The notes beneath the pieces are model-generated. The model did no database searches. It saw nothing but the letters and a program-made list of their open reading frames with translations, and was not told where the DNA came from. A program made the translations under genes and the position numbers. A stretch of 64,000 nucleotides of DNA from Vicia villosa (Eukaryota; Streptophyta; Magnoliopsida; Fabales; Fabaceae), in NCBI RefSeq assembly GCF_029867415.1, contig NC_081180.1:143778731-143842730 (forward strand). Direction: 5' to 3'. Position 1 is the first letter of the stretch, and every line of letters begins with the position of its first letter. Of this stretch, positions 50,701 through 61,027 are shown one piece after another.

Positions 50701-53262
50701 CATGCTTATAATTTCATTCATTGATTGTTACAAGTGTGTACATTTAACATATAACTTCTATTCTATTGACTCTCAACCTAACTAACTTTTACCAATATTA
50801 ACTAATTTTATATAGTTGGTTATAGTTAGTTGTAACTAATTATAATTACCATGACGTATATATCTTATACTCCCACTCAAACTCAAAGAGATCCTTGATG
50901 TATATGGACTTTGTAAGATGGAGCCATTTTTTTAATAATGCACCTTAAATTATAGAAATTATTTCGAAATGCCAAGTTGTCTCAAAGCAAATTTGGCATG
51001 TAACTTCGTGATAAGATTATGAATCAATGCAGAAGTTGTACCAGTTATAAGTTTATCATCAGCATAGACCAATGCATATAATGTAACTTTTTGGTGTTGT
51101 ACACAAAGAGAGAGTGGTCACATTTATAGGACACAAAACCAAATTGAATGAGAGTTTGATGAATGTTGTCATATTAGGCTTATGGGCCTGCTTTAAGCCA
51201 TATATTGCCTTGTTTTTTAGTTTGCAAACAAGTGTGGTGTTTGAATCAACAAAGCTAGGTGGTTGATCGATGTACATTTCTTCATGCACGTCTTTATTGA
51301 GGAATGCATTGTTGATGTCAATTTGTTGGATTTCACACTTGAATCTGATAGCCAAGGTCAAAATAATTTGAATTATTGTTGGCTATGTGAGGATGTTTTA
51401 TGAAAGTAAAATCCCTATTGTTGATGAAATCCTTTAGCTACAAGTCTTACTTTGTACTTGTTAACACTTCTATCTAGATTCTCCTTTAATTTGAACACCC
51501 TCTTGCACCCTATATCATATGAGGTGGAAGTGCGGATAATGTCCGGGTGTGATTCTTCATTAATAAATCATATTCAGTCTTCTTAGATTCATACCATTCA
51601 GGATTGGCAATGGCTTGTTTAGTGGTATGAGGTTTAGTGTTCACAAGAAACACTTTTGGTTTGGCTTTTCCAGTTTTAGCTCTAGCCAACATGGGATGAT
51701 TGTTGACCAATGGATTTGGATTATAAGGTTGAGTGCAAAAAGATGGAGATAATTAACATGTGGACTGGATGATTATATTTTATAACCAAGAGACACTAGT
51801 GAGATCTGATGAATACTGAAGGGGTTGAATGTGAGTGATTAGCTGAGGTGAAATTGGTTCTTATGTGAGAGAGTTAACACCAGGGTTAGTTTAATTTGCT
51901 GAATGAAGCGACTGAAAGGAATTGGAAACATGGGAATGATCATTAAAATTCACCTTCAGATAAAGTTTAAGTATGTGATAATTAAGATGTTAGACTTGGA
52001 GGGAGGGATGCAAGTATGTCAATATTTTATGGATCATTGGATTTATTGATCAACTAATGTGGTAGGTCAGTAGGACCTTTGGATAGAAATGTGCACTTTA
52101 AGTTAGGTAGGATGAACGACACATTAGTGTGATTTGTGTGTGTACTATGACTTTATGATCATGTATTGTTGGAAAGAGCTTGCTAAAGGGAAACTCAGCT
52201 TCATTGAATTCATCATCCTTGGATATAAAAACCATGCCTTTAATTTTAAGACACTTATGGCCTTTTTCCGTTAGAGATACCCCTAGATACACACATTGAC
52301 TGCTTCTAAACTAAAGTTTAGGTTGATTGTATGGCCTGAGTAAAGAAAAACATGAGAATCCAAACACCTTTAAGTTCATATACTCGTATTGCTTGTTGTA
52401 CAAGGAAACATAAGGTGAAATAAACTTAGGCAACCCAACTGTTGTCAGTCTATTGATCAGATGAACAACGATGATAAAACTATGATCGTAATATGTGATT
52501 GACATTGCACCACGAGTAAGAAAAGTGAGCCTCATTTCCACTATCTTCCAATGCTTTCTCTCCATAGTTCTATTGTAATGGGAAGTGTGTGGACATGTGA
52601 GCCAATAAACAATGCCTAGTTCCTTGAGATAATTAGTTAATGGCCTCAATTTTCATTCAAAGTCAGATTGAACAACTTTGATTGTTGTGTGAGTTGTATA
52701 GTGACATACTTTTGAAATTTTTTGAAGGCATTGAGAGCATAACTTTTGTTCTTGAGTAGATACAAGCAAGTATACTTAGAAAAATCATCAAAAAAAGCTA
52801 TATAGTAAGAGTACCCATCACTTGAAGGATCAGGGGAATGCCTCCATAAGTCAGTATGAACAACACCAAAAGCATGATTGTAAACGATATTGAATAAAGA
52901 AGCATGTATTCTATGGTATTTACCAAGACAACATGAATTACAAAATTCTACTTATTCTTTATTCTTGTCTTGAATCTTACAAATTTGAAACACATTGAGA
53001 ATAGCCTTGGAGTTTGCATGACCTAGCTTAACATGCCATAAGGAGGCTTTATTTGAAACACAATCTAATGCATTAGTATTATTAACAAAAGATGCCTCTT
53101 GGTGTAACTTAGGAATGAAGGTATTGCATGTGATTACATGTGATTACATGAACAAGGTTGTTGAAGCAGTATAAGCCACTTCTATCAAGAAAACCTAGAA
53201 TCAGTTTAAATGCCTGTGATTTTACATAGCACTTGTCAGCATGAAATTCAAAATATGCGTCA

Positions 53263-53604
53263 TATTAGAGTTTGACCTAACTCATCCTTACAAATGTGGG
53301 ACACTAATATGCGTCATATTAGTGTCCCTCTATATATACTCTTTCAATGCTCTATCTCCAACCAATGTGGGACTTTAGGATCTTCATAATACACTCTCTC
53401 ACGCCCAACACTCTTTTTTGGGCTTGGTGCATAGATATTAACGGTGGGCGGCCCATGGTCCGATCGATAGGCTCTGATACCATATTAGAGTTTGACCTAA
53501 CTCATCCTTACAAAACCGGTTGGTAAGGTGAGGAATGTCCCTCTATATATACTCTTTCAATGCTCTATCTCCAACCAATGTGGGGCTTTAGGATCTTCCT
53601 AATA
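53263..53604 (-). mobile_element. TRIM (terminal-repeat retrotransposon in miniature)
   Basis: Two direct repeats of about 125 bp, each with CCAACCAATGTGGG-CTTTAG and GTCCCTCTATATATACTC, flank an internal region of only about 100 bp. The minus strand has TGGTATCAGAGCCTATCG (PBS, about 53484-53467) directly after the right-hand LTR, and a purine-rich GGCGTGAGAGAG before the left one. The 342-bp unit is flanked by CGTCA on both sides (53258-53262, 53605-53609). It codes for nothing. It sits inside the copia element at 50616-55795. Confidence 0.9.
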
Positions 53605-54305
53605 CGTCATTATCCTTAGAAAAATTTGAAACAGACATCGAGTTTCTAGTTATTTGAGGTACATGCAATAAATGATTTATGTATAAGATTGTTTTTTATA
53701 TGCACTTATACTTGACATTGATATGACCAATAGAGTGAACTAACATGCTATCTCCATTATCAACTATTACATGCTTATGTTTGTTCTAATTTATCATTTT
53801 CTGTTTTGAATATCAGTGGTATATGAGGATTAACAACCATTTTGTGAAGTTTATGAGAGAGAATCACTCCCTTAACTTGTTGATTCCATAACAAGAAGTT
53901 AGTTTCTTGCAGCTTGATAGAAAGTTTTGGCGCAAACATGCTCGTGGATCTTGAAAACGCCATAGATGATGTAGCAGGTTGAGATGAAGTTGCTGCAGGT
54001 TGAGTGTTGAGGAGTGATGAATCAAGATCCGTCATTGATGCTTCTTTGAAGTTGATTGCAACAAATATTTAGAATTCTACTGAATCCACTCGATGGAGCT
54101 TCTTTGAAGCTTTGAATCTTCCCTTATGAAGAAGATGATGATGAAGATGATGAAGTTTTGAATCTACACCTATGGTGAAGATGGTCAAGAAAATGTTGCA
54201 ACGGAAAAAAATTCCTTGGGCTGATATCATATTAGAGTTGGTGTTAATGCCTTGAGAAAGAGGTGAAAAATATGAGATTGCATAATCTTCATGCTTATAA
54301 TTTTA

Positions 54306-55667
54306 GGTTTTTTCTTTACCCACCTCCCTATGGGGGTCACCCCCAGCGAAAATCCCACTTTACCCCTGCTTCGAAAATGCATTTCCGAATTTTTTTTTTT
54401 AAAATTTTTTTTCCAGACTTCGGAAGTGCATTTCCGAAAAAATCCCAAAAATTGGGATTTTAATTAATTCGGAGATGCATCTCCGAATAAAACAAAAACA
54501 AAATCTAAAAATCCCAAAAATTAATTTTAGGATATTAATTAATTCATATATCATAAATTTGATATAATTTATGAGTAATGAATAATAATAATTATATATT
54601 TTGATATAATTTATAAGTTATGAATAATAATTATTATATATTTCTATTCTGATTCATATTTTAAAATTTAAAATAATTTTAATTAAAATAATTAAAATAA
54701 TTTCACTTACAAAATGAGTTATAATTGTTTATCTATATATTTATATATTTATAATAATTATTATATATTTAAAAAAAATTAAAAAAATGAGTGTTTTAAT
54801 TGATATATTTATATAATAATTATTATATATTTATAAAAAATATTATATATTTATATATTTATATAATAATTATTTATATAATAATTATTATATATTAATT
54901 ATAAATATATTTATATATTTATATAATAATTATAAAAATTAAAAAAAATGAGTGTTTTAATTTATAATAATTATTATATATTTATATATTATATATTTAT
55001 ATATTATATATTTATATATTATATATTTATATATTTCTATTCTGATTCATAATTAAAAATGAGTTATAATTTTTTATTTAATTTTAAAAAATTAAAAAAA
55101 TATTTTGTCTTAATTTTATTTAATGAATAAATTCTATATTTAATTCTATATAATTCAAAATTTACTTATGAAATTAAATTTTTTAGATTTATATAAGTTA
55201 GTAAAATAATTTTTAACTTTAAAATTGTTTAGGAAATTTTAATTCACCTTGATTTTATTGATTCACCTTCATTTTATTGATTCACCTTGATTTTATACCT
55301 ATTAATTGTATTGATTCACCTTGATTTTAATTTTTTAATAATTATTGAATTCTTTCGGAAATGTATATCCGAAACATTCCAAGACCAATTTGGTCTTGGA
55401 ATATTTCGGATATGCATCTCCGAAGACACCCCTCTCCCAAAAAGGGTTGTTTTCGGAAGTGCATCTCCGAAAACCCAAAAAAAAAAGGTGTTTTCGGAAA
55501 TGCATATTCGAAAACACCTTTTTTTTCGTGTTTTCGGAAGTGCATTTCCGAAATAAGACAAATTTTGAAAAAAAAAACATTTCGGAAATGCATTTCCGAA
55601 ATAAGGGTATTTTGAGTTTTTCACCAGAGGTGACCAAGAAAATAGGGAGGTGGGTAAAGAAATTCTC
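54306..55667. mobile_element. 1362-bp TIR element carrying nine 20-bp palindromes
   Basis: The ends GGTTTTTTCTTTACCCACCT and, read inward from the right, GAGAATTTCTTTACCCACCT form a terminal inverted repeat continuing through CCCTAT and GGTCACC. It is flanked by TAATTTTA (54298-54305, 55668-55675). The other LTR of the host copia element (near 50701-50725) is uninterrupted at the same place and serves as a reference empty site. Variants of TTCGGAAATGCATTTCCGAA occur at 54370, 54419, 54468, 55354, 55405, 55452, 55493, 55533 and 55581. The middle (about 54500-55330) is simple AT-rich sequence. No transposase is coded. The superfamily is uncertain; the 8-bp duplication fits hAT. Confidence 0.88.
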
Positions 55668-55795
55668 TAATTTTATTCATCGAGTGTTTCAAGCATGTAA
55701 GCTTATCATATATAGTGTAATTTCTATCAACCTAACTAACTTTTATCAATGTTAATTATAAGTAAGTATAATTACCATGACTTCTATATTCTAAT

Positions 55796-56755
55796 AATTT
55801 TAAATTTATTTTAACTAAAATCAATTTATTTAAAATCAATAATATTTACCGCATAACCAAACACAAGTTACATATTAAGGTCGATTGATCTCTTGTTGAA
55901 TTTTCCATATAAAAACAAAAGACTATCGTACATATTCTATATGCATGTCGTGTATCTGACTCATCTTGCTCAAATAGAATTATAGGGTTTATATTCAAAT
56001 CCATTACTAGTGGTGGTGGTGGTGGTGAACAGATACAAAAGAAAAACCAAAACATGTGTCATCTTGTGCCACGTGTGACAGCTCCATTTGAGGACCTTAG
56101 TTGCACTATTAGTTTTTATAATATGATAGTTGTATGAAAAATCATATTTATAATGACATCTAAAATACCTTATCCATCGTCTGGTGTACTAATATTTATA
56201 TTTAATGTTTCTATAATTAAATAGGCAGAAGAAATGTGTGTGGTATAACTGTCTTAAAGAATATGTCGTTATTGGTAACTAACAAACAAATACAAAAATA
56301 ATTAAATCAACACATTCATTGGTTCTTGAATAATTTTATTTTAATTTTGTAAGTTAAAGATGGTCCATCCCTTATGATGTCATATGTTTTGATTTAACAA
56401 GTTTAAGAAAACAAAACAAATTAGAAGGCATGCAATGCATGGTAGCTAAGTAGATGCTAAGTCATCAATCCCATAAAATTATAGGCATTAAGATAGGTTG
56501 ACCTATTTAAATATAGAACACTCTTGTATCTTTTTATTGTTTTTATGGGTAGATAATTTGTTTTCAAAATTTTTTGTTTTTTTAAAGGAAAAATTATGTA
56601 TTAAAAGACAAGCTACCACCCAAATACAAAAATAAAGATAAATATTAGTATAAGGAGTGTTAAGCCGACCACAATAAAGATGAACAAAATTACAATTTAA
56701 AAAACCAAAATAAATAAGCATATGTGTAACTAAAAACTCAGGTGGATCTTACAGG
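55796..56755. other. AT-rich intergenic DNA
   Basis: No ORF with recognisable similarity and no element terminus were seen. A short (GGT)6 run at about 56010-56027 is the only distinct feature. Confidence 0.45.
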
Positions 56756-57753
56756 GAAAAAACATTGAACTAGGTGAAAACCTCAATCCAAGGGTTTAGA
56801 TTAAAACCTCAGACTTTCAAAACCACCATCAACAGATCAGAGAATGCCAAGAAAGAACCAAAAATCACAAACCGCTCTCAACCTCGAAATTAAGACAAAA
56901 TACTCGATCTGCTATTAGTTAAGGAAAATGATAGGATTCTAAAGGCAATGCAAAATATACATGGGTTTGTCTCTACCCTACTTAGAAAATATTTTCAAGT
57001 TAAAAAAAATACTTTTCTCCTCCACTTCTTTCACACTTATTGAAACACCGTTAAATATATCATCGTAACGAACCTTCCAAATAGACTACACAACCTAGAA
57101 AGTATACAAGTCTGCCTTCTCTACTTAGATAATATGTTCAAATTAAAAAGAATACTTTTTCCTCCACATCTTTCACAACCGTTTAAACACCGTTAAAGAT
57201 ACCATTGTTACAAATCCTCAAAATATGCTACAAAACGGCACACCAAATCATATAAACCCCTCCCCCCCGCTAAACTTAGCCTTACCATCTAAAGAGAGGA
57301 AAAATTCAAACATAAGTCTATGATCACTAGGATAACCACCTATGAGCCTAACCACTAAAAGATTATATACCAAACTGACAAAGCCAACTCACAATTAACA
57401 AAGAGATGAGAAGCTGACTCAATCAAACCCCCAGATACGGGGAAAGAGATCCCCATTAGAATCAATAATCAACCTTTATTTGAATAACTTATCCCTATAA
57501 CATAGTCTACCTTGTAGAAGCTACCAAGAAAATACCACTTGTTTAGAAGGGGGCCCAATTGATCCATATTAGGGTGAAGGTCGAGTTATCAACCAAATTA
57601 GAGGAGAGAGAAAGGATAATGAAGTCTAATTGGACATGATAAGTAGAGGCAACAAAGAAAATATCATCTTTTGTATGATTGCAGTTCCACTTATCTCTAT
57701 TTAGAAAGAGTAAAGTGATGAAACACAAAGAGAAGATTATCAACCACATGTAA

Positions 57754-59061
57754 TGTTGGAACAAAATTTGTTCATACTCCTTGGGTTTTGATGATAACAA
57801 AGTATTTAAAGAACAATAGGGTATAATAACATTTGTTTAAGTGTGCAGAATCATTAAGCTAGTAATTAACTAGGCTTTGACCCAGTTAAATGACTTGCAA
57901 AGAAGAAGTATATAATTCAGATTCTAATGGATCAAAATTTAATTTTCAAATAGAACCTCAGTGCCATATTGACTCAGCCTCTAATAAGTTGGAAATGTAG
58001 TACAACGCCTTTTGTTTTGTACTCTATGCAAAAGAAACTCCATCTTATTAACTGCTATAATTATAGAGAAAGTCAACTAGAGATTTTAGCGCAAGGCTCA
58101 AAGTTGTGTGACACAATTTCTTCAGTCTACTATAGCAAGCCTATGGTCGCCTTACTTGAGTAAGATACAATGGATAAGGAGATTATTCAGAAGATGAAAA
58201 TCCTAATCGTACCTACTCCAATGTCTCTTTCTATCTCTCTCTTGGAAATTGCTTCTTCAGCAAAGATACTTGTGCAAGAAAGCTTCCAACGTCTCTTTTG
58301 TTCCCTCTATATAAGGAGCTAAAGATTCAAAAGAAGTAGACAAGAAAACATACAACAAGATACAACAGGTAATAAGATCTGTATATCTTGAGATTTACGT
58401 ACGTAGTTATTATATTGCACATAGACTTGAGATTTTCTTACACTTGTATACCTTAGGAATCTCAAGTAATAAGATCTGTGCTTGTGCTGTATTCTTTATA
58501 CCTATGGTTGTATATCATGTACATCTTGTTATAATCCTAAATAGTTTTTTAGCATTCATAAAAGTCTCAAACAATGTGTTCGAACAAGGAAGTCTCTTTC
58601 TGGTCAGATTGAGCAAGGAAGTCCTTAACTGTGAGTTTAGGTAAGGAAGTCTCTTTCAGGTTGATTGAGCAAGGAAGTCTTGAACGGGTATGTTTAGACA
58701 AGGAAATATCTTTCAAGTTGGTTGAGAAAGGAAGTCCTGAACGGATGTGTTTAGGCAAGGAAGTCTCTTTTAGGTGTGATTTAGCATGAAGTCTTAGACT
58801 GGTGTGTCTAAACAAGTTGTAATCAGGTTCTGATTATAGTGAAAAACTCTTGTGTGATAATGGTACTGTACTACTGTCGTTATAGAGGAACTAGGATAAT
58901 TTTTGTGTGTGATTTACTTATTGCTTCTACACTTTAAATTATTTCGTTGCTGCTTATTCTAGCTTAGAATTTGAACTAGGTCAGATTCAAAAGCTGCTGT
59001 TCTAAAAAGGAAAAAGTTACCAGATACACAATTGAATCTCCTTCTTGTGTATTTTTTTCAC
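57754..59061 (+). mobile_element. Solo copia LTR (SIRE-like) inside the LINE
   Basis: Begins TGTTGGAACAAAATTTG, contains CTTGGGTTTTGATGATAACAAAG at about 57779 as in the LTR at 37223, and ends near GAATCTCCTTCTTGTGTATTTTTTTCA. LINE coding sequence resumes on the right side. No internal retroelement domains are present, so it is a solo LTR. A clear target duplication was not found. Confidence 0.7.
58585..58800. repeat. Tandem ~58-bp repeats inside the solo LTR
   Basis: About four diverged units built from GGAAGTCTCTTTCAGGTTGA, TTGAGCAAGGAAGTC and CTGAACGGATGTGTTTAGGCAA. The minus strand reads them as repeated KETSLPKHIRSGL-like peptides, which is incidental. Confidence 0.85.
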
Positions 59062-59980
59062 CTTCAGATAACTCATTGAGAAAGAAGGGTTTTATCCACA
59101 TGAGATCCCAAACAAGGTTCCCTTTTTTCATTTGGCACATATATCCCACTTACCCATCCAGTTGAGTAGAGATACTACCTAAGGATCCTCACAATAAGCA
59201 ATATAGAGATCCAATTAGAGAGGTCTTCCTATTTGAACCCAAGAAGAGACACATTTTCCACCAAGAAGAAGTATATCAAAAATATGAGATTCCCCTTCTT
59301 CCGAAGAGAGGAAACAATGGAGGCACTATATCTATCTACAAGAATATCACACCAAAAACATGAAGCACCTGTAATTAATATTCATCTCCATTTAGCCAAA
59401 ATGGGTAGGCTTACTAGTTAGAGGTCCTTCACTCCTAAACCCATTTTGCTCTTAAGTTTACAAACATTATTCCACCTGACCCAAGAGATTTCTTCACTAC
59501 TCCCCAAAGAAACCTTCTCGGAATCTTAACAAACTTCTTCTAAACATTCACATGCACCTTAAAAAATACAGAAAGAAGATATAGATAACATTAAGCATAT
59601 AATGAATAAGCACCACTCCACCACCCAAATTAAAATATTTGTGCTTCCAGGAATTAAACCAATTTGTTAATAAACTGACTAAAGGGTTCCAAGTATATTT
59701 AAGCCTAGGATTAGCTCCCACTAGTAGGTTTAAGTACTAAAAGGGGGGGTTTCAATCATATAGTGTAGGAAATCACCTTAGAAGAAAAAAAAAGGGTCCA
59801 TATTATTCCTTACATGACTATTCTTGAAGAAAATAACCCGGAGACTTAGAGTCAATTCAAACTCTCTTAAAACCGCCTTAATACTCCCGAGACTCTCAAG
59901 AGTATGGACTTCCAAAAAGAGGACGTCATTTGCATATTGGAGGTGAGATACCACCAAATCAAACAACCACATCCTAAACC

Positions 59981-61027
59981 CAATAAAGACTAAGCTTTTT
60001 CAAAAAAAAAAATTACATTACTTTTTTTCAACATACATTTATTATATTACCACTTCTACAAATAATATATTTTATGACAAACATTTCCCCTCACACAACA
60101 AAAAGCTTATATTTAAATCCTAAACGGCCCACGCTTTAATTTTATTTATTTAAAATACCATATATTCCCTCGGTTGATATGCATAACCGAGAGAAAAACT
60201 AACTAAGGAAAACACTTCAAATCCCAGCAACTACAGTTTATGTTTTTATTTTTTTTATAATGACATCATTCTTTTATTTTATTTTTTAATTAAACATTAA
60301 GTCATCTATTCCTTTATTTAGACTACAAATCGAGAGGAAAAATTACTCAGCTTTATTTATATAAACATTCGTTCATTACGTTTCTCCCGAATCTAACTTA
60401 TTTGCTTCCGCTCCAAACTCTTAAATATTATTTTTTGAGATGAATTTCATGACACAAAAATCTTTTAAGGTTTCTTAATTAGTTATAAAATATCTCAACG
60501 TTGTGTTGTTGTTGTTACATTCATTCATTGAAGAAACTAATTTTATCAACGTTGAACAAAATATTTTTCTGCTCGTGCAATCCTTCTCACATAATGGCGT
60601 TGTGGTTGTTGATTCCACCTCTTGCAATCTATTTTTACATTTTGAAATGATTTCTCAATGTTGTCATCCAAGGCAAAAACTCAATGATTTAATTTTTTCA
60701 TTGACTCGCAACATTGAGAAAATTCTTCCTAATCATACTGAGAAGATATTACAATCCAAAAAAAAAATTGTGGATGGTAAAATATGTAAGTGACATTCCT
60801 TACAGTTCACCATTTTCGTTTTTGGTTTGCAATAGAGGTAATCGACTCTCTCGGGTGGGCTGACAACCGAAGAAAAAACTCCTTTGTTTTATTTTTTATT
60901 AAAAAAACAAATAATTTATTACCTCGATGTTCATAAATATCTAAGAGGAAAAGTGACATAGTTTTGTTTATAAACGAATCTTGGTCATCCATTATAAAGT
61001 ATCAACGCTCAAGACATTGCTAACACA
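59981..61027. other. AT-rich spacer with CCTCGGTT/CCGAGAG words
   Basis: Palindromic TCGGTTGATATGCATAACCGAGAG lies at about 60170-60194 and related CGAGAGGAAA (60332) and CTCTCGGGTG--CAACCGA (60849-60872) words recur. These resemble CACTA subterminal motifs, but the region lies outside the terminus at 61028. No gene was recognised. Confidence 0.35.

Larger units (their letters stand above)
50616..55795 (-). mobile_element. Ty1/copia element lacking RNase H, with two nested insertions
   Basis: Transcribed right to left. The 5' LTR (about 55795-54231) is split by a TIR element at 54306-55667; the 3' LTR is about 50616-50865. The primer site ATGATATCAGCCCAAGG is at 54230-54214 and the polypurine-like TTTGAGTGGGAG at about 50878-50867. 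Domains in order are gag N-terminus (54035-53775), integrase core (52649-52311, NYLKELGIVYWLTCPHTSHY and FISPYVSLYNKQYEYMNLKV), linker (52292-52098), RT (51710-51060, with DINNAFLNKDVHEEMYIDQP) and an ADD box near 51062. Frames are broken. RT ends shortly after LHAKFALRQLG and the LTR follows, so RNase H is deleted. A TRIM lies at 53263-53604. Confidence 0.82.
56760..59980 (-). mobile_element. L1-type LINE relic, split by a solo LTR
   Basis: The minus strand carries LINE pieces in order. RT palm at 59972-59778 (VVSHLQYANDVLFLEVHTLE, with AND for the usual ADD box). Post-RT segments at 59720-59080 (GFKYTWNPLVSLLTNWFNSW-like, SWVRWNNVC-like, KPFFLNEL). After the LTR insertion, a zf-RVT-like portion lies at about 57750-57240 (VVRLIGGYPSDHRLMFEFFL). 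A presumed 3' region reaches about 56760. Stops and frameshifts are frequent. The endonuclease half is missing, as in most 5'-truncated LINEs. The outer limits are approximate. Confidence 0.72.

Noticed and set aside
55287..55755. Several overlapping frames with repeated FRKCISE / SEMHFRK peptides
   Set aside because: The peptide repeat appears in several frames on both strands, as expected from a palindromic DNA repeat, so it is not a protein.
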